NCBI GenBank assembly: GCA_039602395.1
Contig: JBCNJP010000010.1
Coordinates: 91,854,000-91,917,999 of the forward strand
DNA from: Deinandra increscens subsp. villosa
Lineage: Eukaryota; Streptophyta; Magnoliopsida; Asterales; Asteraceae
Reading direction: 5' to 3'
Length of the DNA stretch: 64,000 nt
The position numbers and the translations under genes were made by a program. Below are positions 31,368 to 43,081 of this stretch, one piece after another (the first letter of the stretch is position 1; each line of letters opens with the position of its first letter). Under the pieces are notes generated by a model. That model ran no database searches, was not told the origin of the DNA, and saw only the letters and a program-made list of their open reading frames with translations.

Positions 31368-32492
31368 AACTCAAGTAGACTAGTAAAATAATTGTTCTCC
31401 CTATTTCCATTTGTACCCAGGAGTTGAGAAATGAAAAGGCGGGGTCATATAGTGATTCCATACAAAGACATCCACTGACGAACATATGAAAGGTTACTTT
31501 CCTATTAGAATTTAATTTTATCTGCAGAAAAGGTTGAGAATATTTGTCATCACAACATATCTTTCTAGTTGCCTCATAAGTATTATGTAGCATCGGATTC
31601 ACTGCATAGTTGAAGATAATGTGGACTTTGTGTATCTTACGTTTGGCTTCATGACATCAACATATATAACAACACAAGCTCGAAGTTGTAAGCCTGTAAA
31701 TATTGTCATGTGTGATTGTGTGAATGTAACAACATTCAATCAATCTAGCGCTGACATATGACTTGTTCATACGTCGTGATCACTCCATAAATGTTTAAAT
31801 CCTTTGACAATTTTAAAGAAACTATAAAATACAATAAATTATAGAACTTTTATTAAGTTCTCTTTTAACCCTTGAGCGCTTTCTTTCGTATCTTTCCAAA
31901 TAACAATCATAACAATTTCTTTCGTATCTTTCCAAATAACAATCATAACAATGTATACGCGAGGAGGAGTTGACCGCAGCTAAGCAGCCATAGCGTCACG
32001 ACTGTCACAACTTCTTTTTGTGGTTTAACTTCACGCCTACTACTAGGTGTTGTGGCTTCCATGTTATTGACCGTTCACGTTCAACAATCATACCCCGTTT
32101 AAAAAGTTATCTCCGGGTCTAGGGTCATGCATAGTAATGTTGTGACATCTAGATCTATTAATGTAATTTTTAAGCGTCTTACTTTTACTATCCAAAAAGG
32201 GTTACAGACGCAACTTTTTGCATGATTGCTTTCCATTTCCATGTAAGTTTTGAGTGTTTCTGCTCCTAATCATAATCTAACGTGTATAAATGGAAATTTT
32301 ACTCTACAAATACATAACCATATAATTTCACACAAAAAATACATTTCTCCTCTACACTTCTCTACATTCTTTATACCAAGTAACTGAAAGAAAAATGTTC
32401 TAGGAAAGGTTCAATAAAACTGGTGATGGATTTTCGTGGTAGTGGGAGCACTGACAGTCCGCTAGGGAAACCTTCAATCAGAGTTACCGGGA
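31368..32492 (+). repeat. Inverted copy of the sequence at 62878-64000
   Basis: The reverse complement of 62878-64000 matches this segment almost base for base over about 1.12 kb. The match includes the promoter-like region and the start of the ORF at 32423, and runs to the window edge, so the true repeat is longer. Examples of differences are GATGG against GAGGG near 32425. In the right copy the homology stops exactly at the CACTA2 terminus. Confidence 0.9.
32284..32400 (+). promoter_or_regulatory. Promoter-like segment
   Basis: GTGTATAAATGG supplies a TATA box at about 32284-32291. A CA- and CT-rich leader follows (CTCCTCTACACTTCTCTACATTC) up to GAAAGAAAAATG at 32393, where the ATG is followed by an early TAG. 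It is conserved in the inverted copy at about 62970-63085. Whether it is active is unknown. Confidence 0.4.
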
Positions 32493-32755
32493 AGTGGATT
32501 AAGAGAACCAGTATTCCATTTGACAATGTCTCTCCCGAATATTATCTCCTTTATTCCAAGAGTGTTTGTTCTTATAGTGTCTCGAAATCCAGCTCTAGTT
32601 CGTGTCAGTGGGTGCTGGTAGAGATAGAAGACGCGTCAATAGCTTTAACCGTGACTAATGTGTTAGAGGTCGTGACTGATGTTGCTGAAATCAGGAGGAC
32701 TGAGGGAGAATACAAGATGTACAAGTATTCATTGCAGATAACAAGTTTAAAATGA
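32423..32755 (+). CDS. Hypothetical protein of 110 residues in a repeated element
   Basis: The protein begins MMDFRGSGSTDSPLGKPSIR and contains FDNVSPEYYLLYSKSVCSYS and QWVLVEIEDASIALTVTNVL. I recognise no domain. It lies about 130 bases downstream of a TATA box and just before a GGTGGGAGATTG polypurine-like tract and LTR-like sequence, so it may be the 3' coding part of a non-autonomous copia element. The other copy (62715-62945, minus) keeps only the first 23 residues, then reads into the CACTA2 terminus. Whether it is translated is uncertain. Confidence 0.35.
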   Translation: MMDFRGSGSTDSPLGKPSIRVTGKWIKRTSIPFDNVSPEYYLLYSKSVCSYSVSKSSSSSCQWVLVEIEDASIALTVTNVLEVVTDVAEIRRTEGEYKMYKYSLQITSLK

Positions 32756-32774
32756 TTAAGCCTAGGTGGGAGAT

Positions 32775-33035
32775 TGTTGAGTTTCATAGAGACTTGATTG
32801 GGCCGAAAATTAGAAGGCATGCAAGTGGGCCTAATTTTGCCTAGTTTTAGCTTTTTTGTTTCCTAAGCTGTAAACCCTAATATATTATTATAAATAAATA
32901 GGCATCTTGTCTTATAATTACTCACTATGAGTGAGGGAAGCAAAAAAGTAATAAAGAGTTTATGGTGACCATGGACATAGGTTAAGTTAGACCGAATCAT
33001 GTAAAATTCCAATGTTCTTCAGTTTTTACTTTTCA
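32775..33035 (+). repeat. Putative short copia LTR
   Basis: TGTTGAGTTTC follows a purine tract (AGGTGGGAGAT), as at copia 3' LTRs. Inside are a TATA-like TATTATAAATAAATAGGC, then GGTGACCATGGACATAGGTT and AGTTAGACCGAATCATGTAA, resembling the conserved 3' part of plant copia LTRs (GTGGACGTAGGC...CCGAACCACGT). It ends TTTTCA. The partner LTR was not found, so boundaries are tentative. Confidence 0.5.
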
Positions 33036-33185
33036 TAAAATTGATTTTGTGTGTGTAAATACCCAAATCCCTTATAACTATAGACCCACATGTACTCAAA
33101 ACTTTCACAAATCGAGCCCTCTAGATGTAAGCAAACACCTTAGATCACATTTTTGTGCTTCCATTTTGCACAATAACACCATAAA

Positions 33186-33974
33186 CAGGGGCGGCCCAAT
33201 GGGCCAAGCAACCCAAGCTAGGGCTTGAGGCCCCAAATATTTAGGGCCCAATTTTTTCAAATTTTAATATGTATGTATATTTTTAAATCGGGCTATATAC
33301 ATTTGAATGCAATTAATGAACAAATTGATTAGGTGGAGTAGTCGTTAAATCCATGTTTTCAAACCACAAGGTCTCAAGTTCAATTCTTTCTTACTACATT
33401 AATTTTTTCTTTTTCCCTTCATTATCTTTTCTTATTTCTTTCTTTTTTAGACTTCTATCTTTTTTTTCTTTTCTTCTTTTTTTTTTAATTTACATTTATT
33501 TAGTTTTATTTTATCATATTTGTTTATACGTATCAATAGTATTTAACTTATATATTCAATACCAATATAAGAGTGAGTTTATATTTTAGGGCATATTTAT
33601 ATCCATCTAGGGCCTTATAATTTGTACGATTCTAAATTTGTAAAAACAAATTATATAAGATCTACAATTTCACAAATATATTGAATAATTTAGCTATTTT
33701 GTTAATTCAAAGAGATTCTAGAGAAGAAACTGATTTCGAATATTTTATTAAACAATTTGTATTGAATATGACTAAAAATATAATTTTTTCTAATTATATT
33801 TGTCCACATATAATAAAAATAAAAAAATGAACTCTACTAATAATGAATAATATAGTTTTATTGTCGGTCGCAAGCCGAATAAAAAATAATGATTTGAAAC
33901 ACAACTTTTAAAACTACCGAAAGCCCCAGTATTTATGTTCGCTTAGGGCCTCCAAATTAGTTGAGCCGCCCCTA
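33186..33974. mobile_element. hAT-type MITE with 8-bp TSD
   Basis: It starts CAGGGGCGGCCCAA and ends TTGAGCCGCCCCTA, imperfect inverted repeats, and is flanked on both sides by ACCATAAA (33178-33185 and 33975-33982). The CAGGGGCGG terminus and 8-bp duplication are typical of hAT transposons. No transposase is encoded; the interior is T-rich. Subterminal GGGCCC/GGCCC motifs (AGGGCCCAA, AGGGCCTTA) are repeated. Confidence 0.88.
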
Positions 33975-34158
33975 ACCATAAATGGCCTCAAATTTATTGG
34001 TTCTATTTTAATTATATGTGACTGAATTCAATTCAAATCTATTCACTCATTAAGATGTATGAAGTGCACATTATGCAAATTCAGAGGGTTGATGATGATT
34101 AATGTTTGCAACCTTAAATTGATTAGGTCCACTTTAATCAAACGAAAAGTTATAGGAT

Positions 34159-34872
34159 TGTGGTTAACACTCAATTAACCTCACACAAAATTATTCACAA
34201 GATTAACCAGGTGGAATCAAATTAATCTTCACTGTCACTCATAAATAGTTTTAGCTTGAAGTTCTTAAGACTTAAGATAAAGTAAAGCGATGTAATAACA
34301 CACGTATGAATAAACTTGGCACTACAATTGTATTATCTTAGAACAACTGTAACAATATTGCATGCGTCTAACCTATGTTGCTAATAAACACAAATACAAT
34401 ATTTATAGTGCTAAGTGGAAATCAATGAGAGCCCTTGATTTCACTAAAGGTCATCTTGACCGTTTAGCACAATAAAACAATAAATTACAGTTATAATGAT
34501 GTTATCTATTAGATAAAAGGAAAAAAGAACTTCTTGAATGGCGCCTGATACGGAGATAACAAAGTGGTTGGGAAAGTAACTCTAAAAATGCTTTTGACAG
34601 TATCCAGGATAAGTACACAAAAGTCAACTTATTTCGGATGAACTCTCCATCCGGAGGAACTCGAGATTCATCCGAGTTAATACTTATCCGAGATAACTTT
34701 CCTCAATCCATGGTAAGTTAAGCTTCAGAGATAACTTCAGTCTTCCGAGATAACTTGCTATTCCGGACAGTCTTCAGTCTTCAAGTTCACTCTGATAAAC
34801 TATTCTTGAGGTAATCTTCAAGATAACATACTTAGCCATTTGTATAACTTCTAGAGGGTATAATTCCTTACA
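34159..34872 (-). repeat. 3' LTR of decayed LTR element A
   Basis: On the minus strand the LTR starts TGTAAGGAATTATACCC at 34872, directly after the purine tract ATCTTTGGGGAGAT (34873-34886). Its far end near 34159 (plus strand TGTGGTTAACACTCAATTAACC) parallels the end of the element 1 LTR (TGTAAGGATCAATTTAACCC). It contains TCCGAGATAACT and TCCGGA words at 34635-34770. The left boundary is approximate. Confidence 0.6.
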
Positions 34873-34886
34873 ATCTCCCCAAAGAT

Positions 34887-36120
34887 AATGCTACCAAAAA
34901 TATTCTTTTTGATCCAAAAGATTTATGCTCAAAACTTGTACCAAGTCACCTTTACTCATCAGAATCATCATCCTTATCCTTAGCTCCCCTTGCATCAAGA
35001 TCATCAACCAACTTGTTGAGATGGTGTAGCTGGTGTGTAACCATTAACTTCACCAAATTCTTTTGATCCAAATTGTTAATTCACGAGGAATAATTTATCT
35101 GTTCTTAGTGAATGTTCCATTGGCCTTATGAACATAAAACTACTTTTCCTTCTGATCATAGTCGATGTTCACAATTGGATAGTAGGTTCTCACAGGCTTG
35201 GCAAGAGAAATTTCGCTGAAGCTTGAATCAAGATACATTTTGATCTTTAGTATGAATATCTAATTCTGAGCACATAAAAGTTTTCCCTCATCGGGCACAC
35301 CCCTTACATATCCATGCTCTTCTTCGATTAAGTTCAATAGAGCTTCATTGACTGTAAATATTAGCTCATCATGTGCGCTTGTGAGAAGCAGGTAGTTCTA
35401 GGCATTTCTTTACATCTTCACCATAGTTCCATGATGTGATTCTTATTATTTTAGTATAAACATCAAGAAATTCTTCCTTGTCAGATGAAGAGTCTGAATC
35501 TGATGACATAACAACTCCTTTTCTCTTGGCAAGGTGCTTTCTTCTGCCAGAGGTAAGATTGGGCTTTAGGATAGGTGAAGGATTAGATTTACTAGGATTT
35601 GAGGGTTTCTGAGGTGGTGGAAGAGATGATACTGGTGTTGGTGGTAGTGGTTGAGTTCTGGGAGTTTGAAGTGTGGGGGTGTTGGTACTTTATGTTTGGG
35701 TAGGCTTGGATGGTTTTGATGGTTTAAATTAAGGTGTTTTAGAGATTTTGGCAGGTTTAGAGGTGGTTGTTAATGTTGGCTTAAGCTTCTTGGCTAGTGG
35801 ATGCTTTGATGGTGGAAAATCTAGGAGGATTAGTGGGATTAGGTTGTGAAGGTTTCTCAATTTGAGGTGTGGGTTGAGGTGAAAGTGGTAGAAGAGATTG
35901 AGTGGAGGGTTTAGAAAGGTGCGTACCTTCAAAAGCACCAGGAGCTATTGTAGTGCCTTACTCTTCTTCAATCTTCCTCTCCCTTTGCTTCCAAGTGTGG
36001 TACATGTGTAAGATTATCCACTGAAGTTTTATACATTTGTCTGGATAGGTAACCCTTCTCAATGAAGAACATACATAGGATCTTTCTTTCTTCTTCTCTG
36101 GTCAAAGTGGTTTTGACTCT
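34887..36120 (-). pseudogene. Degenerate internal ORF of LTR element A
   Basis: Minus-strand fragments in several frames with many stops. LTREEERKILCMFFIEKGYL is followed by a Pro/Ser/Thr-rich stretch (PLSPQPTPQIEKPSQP), then a segment like DVYTKIIRITSWNYGEDVKK and an acidic patch. The order matches the plus-strand remnant at 46476-48020 (MTEEEELKLLKCYFIKM, a Pro-rich stretch, then RRRIISWRYDNQAKVY), so both derive from the same retroelement ORF. I cannot assign a function. Confidence 0.5.
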
Positions 36121-37013
36121 CTTTCTGAAAGCTGATGTGCCTCAAATGTAACATGTTTTTATGTACATTTTCACACATCTTTTAGTCAAATACTGGTTAT
36201 TTCCTGTCTGTTCTAATATCAAATCGTATAGTTTTAGCAAAAACAGGATTTCAGGGAAAGAAACGACAACGTTAAAGAATTTTGAGGAAAATACTAAAAA
36301 TTGAGGCCTAAGCCAGATTCCTCCCTTTAACTTGTTGTCCAAGAACGAGATCGTAGCAGATTTTGGAAGATTTGATAAAAGTAGCCGATAACGACCCGTT
36401 ACCACATAATGACTCGTTACGCCCTATTTTTGTAAACCCTAAATTGCACTATAAATAGAACAATTCGGTTCTTAGTCAGGGGTTGGCGACTATTATAGAC
36501 CAGAGGCCGACTTAAAGGTTCCAAGGACGTTCCAGAGAGTAGAGCAAAGCAATTGGATCGCAGGATAGCAGTTAGAGTTAATTTTCATCATTCGATTAGT
36601 TGTTACGTTTTGATTTCAGTTTACGTTTATCATTTTCATCATGGTTGCTATGTTACATCCTGATTTGGATCTTAAACCTGCCATGAGTAGCTAAACTCCA
36701 CCATTATCTTGGTGGAGATGAATCTTGTATTGGAATAATCATGATTAAATGACTGTTTATGCGTTTGAATATGGAATTTGAATTCGATTGATCTCTATGT
36801 GTTGATACGTATGTGTGCATGTTAATAGCATATGTAATGTCGATGATGTGGTTTTGCTAGGTTGTAGGAAGTTGCTTATCCTATAGTTTATTAATTCATC
36901 TTTAGGTCATATGGTTCTGGTTGATATTTGACCTGAGGATTTATTTTGAAAGAGGTATAGATTGTTGATCTTGTGAATTCTATTCGCATGTGTTTTGTTG
37001 AATCTAGCATCTA
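36121..37013. other. Unassigned sequence with promoter-like region
   Basis: ACTATAAATAGAAC at about 36450 is a TATA-like box, followed by leader-like sequence and ATGAGTAGCTAAACTCCACC-type text (36683-36710) seen in leaders of some plant LTR elements. No PBS or ORF was found. It could be part of another decayed LTR element. Confidence 0.35.
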
Positions 37014-37440
37014 TGTAGGATCGGATCAATCCAACACGGTATCTAGATCACGAGTAGTTGCGAAAAGATAACTCGTGATGATTCAAGAACAAATGATAAT
37101 CACGAAACTAATAATAGAAAACAATAAACACTTACTTGTGATCAATCAACAGATTTGAACCTTCGTATAAACTAGAAACGATGAAGAACACCAAAAAACA
37201 GAAGAAACCGGTTGAGAGGAACAATAATCACTAACCTAATCTAGTGGGTTAGAGTTTTCTTAAAATAGAATTTCGCATACTCTAATCCTAACACCAACTA
37301 ACCCCCCCCCCCCCTAGACCCACTAATCCATTTATAATTTAGCTCACAATCATAAACTAAGCCCAAATACTAATTACAATGATAACCCCATTAACTAGAA
37401 AGATTATCTACTGCATAAGCCTTCAAATTAGTCCTTTCCA
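37014..37440 (-). repeat. 3' LTR of decayed LTR element B
   Basis: On the minus strand it runs from TGGAAAGGACTAATTTG (37440) to GATCCTACA (37014), 427 bp. The element B PPT abuts it at 37441-37455. A C-run at 37303-37316 lies inside. The 5' LTR was not found on the right side (it may be lost or lie in the gap). Confidence 0.7.
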
Positions 37441-37455
37441 ATCTTCCCCTAGGCT
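37441..37455 (-). promoter_or_regulatory. Polypurine tract of element B
   Basis: The minus strand reads AGCCTAGGGGAAGAT, matching the element 2 PPT context (GCCTAGGGGAAGAT) exactly, which supports a shared copia lineage. Confidence 0.75.
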
Positions 37456-38235
37456 TACGGCATTCGAACTTCAAGGCAAGCTGAAAGAGAATGTATGTTT
37501 TTCTTTGGTCTTCCCCTAATTTTCTTGTACAATCTTCTTGGCAGCAATAGAGAATGCATTGACCTGATCATCATCTTCCTCATTATCAGTAATTCTAAGA
37601 ATAGGTGCAGCTACAAGAATCTTGATATCTTGTTCTCCAAATCTGATCAAATCCATAATATCATAGAACCTATACTCAAAGTCTTTTCACACAACTACAA
37701 CTACACTTGTAATATCAAAATGCCAAGATTCAAAAGTTTTCACCAACGTTCCTTCTATAACACCATCTAACAGCGGAACAACCTTCATTTTTACAGTCGG
37801 AGGCCAGAAAACTTCATTTCTTTCTTCTCCAGTTGCAGGTTATTTTATTGTGATATTCTTAGACTGAGCAACCTTAAAGTCCTTAAACCCACTACGAGTA
37901 GACTTCTTGAATAGATTACAAACATGAGTAGCATCAGTATCACCTGATCGATTGATAAAAGTAGCATTCAACAGAGCATTCAAATCGACCATAGTCCAGG
38001 CGTATAATTGATTAAGACCTGAACAGTACTCCACATTACTATGCCCTTTGCATAGGACAACAAATAATTTATTATCGGCACCATACAACATGCTCGTATT
38101 CCATTTATATTTCCCTTCTTATCAGATTCACCCTTTCCTAACATCAGTGACTATTCAGGTGGAGGAGTCGTCAATTCTCTAACCCAATTCACCGAGTCTT
38201 TTGGTTGAGGATATATCATTTGTACACTCTTGTTC
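37456..38235 (-). pseudogene. Element B internal ORF, distal part
   Basis: The longest piece (37840-38091) encodes YGADNKLFVVLCKGHSNVEY and LNALLNATFINRSGDTDATH, followed after a stop by ATGEERNEVFWPP. It belongs to a retroelement ORF shared by many composite-family sequences I recall only in general terms. Other frames downstream are broken. The sequence is cut at 38240 by a solo gypsy LTR and continues at 41687. Confidence 0.5.
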
Positions 38236-38240
38236 ATTGC

Positions 38241-41200
38241 TGTGACAACCCGTAAGTTTCCTAAGTCTAAAATCTCGTTTAATTACGTGCTTATCTGTTA
38301 AATGTGCATATAATCTAGGTTTGTTAACTTAGATAACATATTATGCCAACCTCTTTATAGTCTGGACGTGACCCTACGGTAAAACGATAACCAACCCACC
38401 ATAAACAGTAAATTAATATAGTTGTTATCGATGAAACTTTAATATTAAAAAATGATATTTTTATTAATTATTTCCGTCACTTTTGTAGTATATTTATATA
38501 CGTACAAACTTGTAAACCCGAACGTCTAATATTTACATGAAAAACCAACACGTAGAAAATATTAACCATTTTATCTAAAAACTTAACCGTTTTCGTTAAA
38601 TAACCATTTAACGTGTCGTATGACGTTTTCAATAAAAATAAAGTATTTTTATCTAGACTTTACTATAGATCATCATCCGTGTCAAAATCTCGAGACCAAA
38701 GCTCACAGATTATTTTTCACTCGCCAATCGCATCCGAACACGATTAAAAACCGAACCGAACCGTTTCATGTTCTAGTAAAACAAACCCGTCACCTTTGCA
38801 TGTGTTGCATGTAACCACACCGACCGCCACCCGACCCCGTCCACTCGACACCACCGGCCACCGCCACCTCCGGCCACCCCACCACCACCGCCACCCTACA
38901 CGTCGCCCCCCCCCACCCCCACCATGCAAGTTAATCACCACCATCTCCTACACCATACCCCATCATCATCACTCCCTTTCACCACTTACACACTCCAACC
39001 ACCTTACTCAATCCATCACCTTATCACCATCCCTCTCCCATCACCTCTCCTTGACCGAAACCGGCCCCCTCCCCCTCTCCCTTTTCGGTTCACGAGAACA
39101 ATAACAACAACACACACACACACACCACACTTATTATTTTTTCAAGAAAACTCACAAACAATCTCACCCTTTTTCTCTCTTAACCCAAACTGTGAACCCC
39201 CCCCCCCCTTCCCCTTGAACCGGTTTCGAGCAAGCACCCAAACACCCCCCCTTGGCTCTTTTCTTTCCATCATATATATACATCATAACACACCCACTTG
39301 CTCACTTTACCCAAGCCCTAAACTCAAGAGCTCCCACCACCCTCTCCCTCACTCTCTCAACCATCTCTCTCTCTAGATTTTCGGCCAAGGAACAAGAAGG
39401 AGAGGAGATCAAAGGCATTCACAAGCATCACTATCATCTTTTCCCTTCTTTTTCTTGAAAATCTTTTAAGAACAAGTAAGTTCTATGGATTTCTTTCATG
39501 TTTATATTTCTAGATCATGTATCCTTGCTCATTTCCATGATTCATTCAATCCTATGATAATCTTGAGGTCCATGATGATCCTTAGTTGATAAATGTCTAG
39601 AAAACACCCAATCTTTCTTAATCTTTGTTAATGATGTTAGTTTACTAACTAGTTTTAACATGAGAACTTGCTTCCCGTGATTTGATGATTTTCTATGCCT
39701 TAGTTTATGTTTGTAGATGTTAAAATGCCTAAATATTAAGATCCATGGCCTTAGAAATGCTAAACACTCCTTAAACCATGTTTAAAGTGCTTAACTTCAC
39801 TAGGTTTTTGACCAAAAACTCAAGATCCGTTTTGGACATATCCGAAACCATAGGGACTCATTTTGACACTTTTAAGACAACTTTTGTAGAGGCACTTTTC
39901 TTGGAAATGATCCTAAGTACCTCATAATTGCAAAACATAAGCCGGAAAACCCTAAACATGACCCCTCGGGCCAACTCCGAAATTTTCAGAATGTTTGGAC
40001 TTCCTAACAGTAGACTTAGACTTATTAATAAGTGGTAAAAGTTGCTAAAAAGATCCCTTTTGATTTGAGCGAAAACTAGGTCAAAACCGGCTTCAAAACA
40101 GACTTTTAACGGACTTGGAAACCCCATTTTTGTAAAGTTACGCCAAATATTATTTGAACTGGTTTGGAACACTTATTAGGACCTAAAGTAGCTTAGTTTA
40201 TATTTACAAAGTGTTTGGATAATTTATCGGGCCTTAAAACTAGTTGCAGGGCCTTAAAACTAGTTGCAGGGACAAAACTATTAAAACCGGGCGCGTACCG
40301 ACAAAACTGACACTTTAGGGTTTTAAATCCTAAAACTATATGTTCTGTAAATTCATTAATAAAAATAAGAATATTTATTATTATTATATTTTTATTTTCT
40401 AGTAATATTGGAAAATAACGAGAATTGATAAATACCGGTGGAAACCCGTAGTATTTAGGGCTTTTTACCAGAAATAGTTTTTGTAAACAAAATTGAGCCC
40501 ATGTTTCAAACTAATATTTATTAAATTAAATATCGGCCTAAATCATTTTATAACATAGGAGAATCTCTATATATTTTGAGAATATATATAACTTTATTTT
40601 CCAGAACGTTATTAAGACTAAATTATTTATTGAGAATAAATAATTCCAAAAGCCTGTCTGTTATCAACAACCACCCGGGTCATCATGACGTCGAGACTTG
40701 ACCATTATTTGGGAGTGACTTAACTGTCAATCCAAACCCTAGACCTTAAGCTATCTTATATTGATTTAGGACTGATAGGTTGCCTGTTATCTGCCGTTAC
40801 ATCATTTAGACACTACCTGATTTCTGTGAGTCTTCACGGCCCCTCTTTTAAACTGTTTTAAATGCGTTTGGGAGGGAATTCTTATAACTCATATCATGCA
40901 TGATAATTCGATAATCTGTTATCGTTATTGATTACATGAACTATTCGTCCACCTTGTCGTATTCATGTTGATTCATGTTATGATCAAAAGCCCCACTATT
41001 AATTGAATCCGATCAATTTCAATAAAACGATGACACATGAATAGATATATTGGGTTAACGCCCCTGTCCTGATTGGTAGCTCAAATCCTGACTCCCATTT
41101 TCAGTCAATAGGGTACATAATGTTGTAATCACTGTTCAGTAATCTTGGACAAAATACCATGAGTGGGTAATCAGTTAGTTTCGGAATTCAAGGTTCGTGG

Positions 41201-41681
41201 TAATAATAATTTACAGCGTCTTAAAACATTATCAAATGGGTGATACATCAGGAAACCAACTTTATTGTCAATCACAGTTCTATTTTTACTTAAACATATG
41301 AACTCACCAACTTTATGTTGACCGTTTTAGTATATGAATTCTTAGGTACTTGATCGGCTGCTTAGTTGTATGGAATACCTCTTTTGTGAATTATCATTAG
41401 GATCCTTCATACTATCTAGAGTCATGGTCACACTAGCGTTTTGGAGATTTCACTACATAACACCTAACGGTGTCATGTCTTTAAATATTTTAATACTTGT
41501 TTTGTAAACTATGAAACAAATGAAACATATTATTATTATTTTCCACTGCTAAATTTGAAATGAAATGTTTTCGACTCCTTAAAACGGCTCTAGTTGTTTA
41601 ACCATCCAAAGATCGTTTCGTGTAATCTTGAATGTGATTCTATCTCGTTCACGCCCGACACAAAAATTACAGGGTGTGACA
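38241..41681. mobile_element. Solo LTR of a Ty3/gypsy element, 3.44 kb
   Basis: It begins TGTGACAACCCG and ends GGGTGTGACA, the same terminal pattern as the gypsy LTRs at 17340 and 24653. It is flanked by the 5-bp duplication ATTGC (38236-38240 and 41682-41686). There is no PBS, PPT or internal domain, so it arose by LTR-LTR recombination. The interior has a C-rich, CT-repeat-rich part (38815-39400), an AC repeat near 39105-39124, and a perfect 20-bp tandem duplication at 40231-40270. ORFs in the C-rich part are low-complexity and not taken as genes. Confidence 0.9.
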
Positions 41682-41686
41682 ATTGC

Positions 41687-43078
41687 AGCATCAATTTCCT
41701 CCAATTCCTTTCATAACTATTCATTCTCAAAGAAGTACTTAATATTTATATCTTCAACTCCCACAAACTGACCAGCATCATCCAGAATCTCTGGGAAATC
41801 CCTTTCAAAATCAAATGTAGGATTTGGATTTGAAGTACCAGCAGCACTACTCGAACCACCTTCAGGACTTGAACCTGATTCAACAACCTTCTTTGCTTTC
41901 AAACCTGCAAAATCTTCACCCATCTTGGCCTTCATATCAGCATACAACATCGTCATATAGCTGATCTGAACATCAACCTTAGTCTTAAATTCTGCATGCT
42001 TCTATGCTTCATTTTCTTGATTAGCCAGCAAGGTTTCAATCAATTCAGCTTTGGTGGCATTTTCACGTTCTAGTGCTTGTACTCTATGCTATAGATCACG
42101 AATAGCTATGCACTCAACGGTCTCTAGCTCATTTCCTTTACCTGAACCTATCTTATCAGCTGATTGGGTTGATATTGGGGCTTGAACAATAGAAATAGCT
42201 TCTCTTGAAAGGAGCTACTTTTAGATTGTAATCTTAGGTCAACATATCTTCTTCTCTTGGTGGGGCTAGTTGGTTGTTCTTCAACAAGATCAGCAATAAG
42301 AGTAACAACTTCAGAAACGGGTACTCTGAGAGGAGGAATCTCCGAGACATGTGGAACATTCAAACTCTGTTCTCCTTCAGGTTTACTTTCATTATCATTA
42401 TCAGAATCCATTTCATCAACATCTTCAATAATTGGAGAGAGTGGTCTCATATTCTCTACATCATGCTCTTCAGCAACCATAGCTTGTGCATGCAACGGAA
42501 TTGGTGCCGGTATGTTAGTAGTAATCTCTGCGAATTTACCAAACTTGTTTCCTAGGGTCAACACACCAGAACCTCTTTTCTTTCATGGCCTTGGAAGAGG
42601 ATGAATAAGATGAAACACATCAATTCCTATCAGCTTCTGATCTAGAATATCATAAGACTTCTCAAGCAACGGATACTTATTATCCAAGATCATTTGTATA
42701 AACCTTGGGACAACCAAAAATTTATCTTTCTTTCTAGCAGCAACTGCCTGTAAATCCTTCAACATCATCTTTGAGAAGTTAAACTTCCATCCTTTTTCCA
42801 AAGCAACAAATGCAGCTGTATGTTACTGATTTAATTCATCAATACTACTTTTCTTGGCAATAAAGCTCTTTTGCAAATAATGAGCTAGAATTCTCATGAT
42901 AATTGGAATACTTTTCTTTACATTTGGTGGAGAATTCCCTTCATATCCCATTTCTCTCAAAAAATTCATCACACTGACCTCTGGGAACTCAATTGGATCA
43001 TCTACTCTGTCACTAAACACTAATGCTTGACGAACATCAGATGTAGTTATATCAATATCTGTATTTTGAAATTTTTTG
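41687..43078 (-). pseudogene. Element B internal ORF, central part
   Basis: Minus-strand pieces at 42823-43020, 42583-42801, 42148-42564 and 41717-41956 give, in order, FPEVSVMNFLREMGYEGNSP, LEKGWKFNFSKMMLKDLQAV with VVPRFIQMILDNKYPL, an acidic Ser/Pro stretch, and a C-terminal Ser/Gly-rich piece. The MGY...RKFNFSK...PRFLQ.M pattern is one I associate with a widespread Asteraceae LTR-element ORF. In-frame stops and frameshifts break it. It is separated from its N-terminal piece (51613-51800) by CACTA1. Confidence 0.6.
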
Positions 43079-43081
43079 CTA

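Noticed and set aside
33353..33589. Phe-rich 78-residue ORF
   Set aside because: T-rich low complexity inside a hAT MITE.
36601..36720. Possible gene start near ATGGTTGCTATG
   Set aside because: The frame closes within about 20 codons and the surroundings look like an LTR or leader.
38796..39458. Overlapping Pro/His/Ser-rich ORFs
   Set aside because: They lie in the C-rich, CT-repeat part of a solo LTR, overlap in several frames and have no domain.
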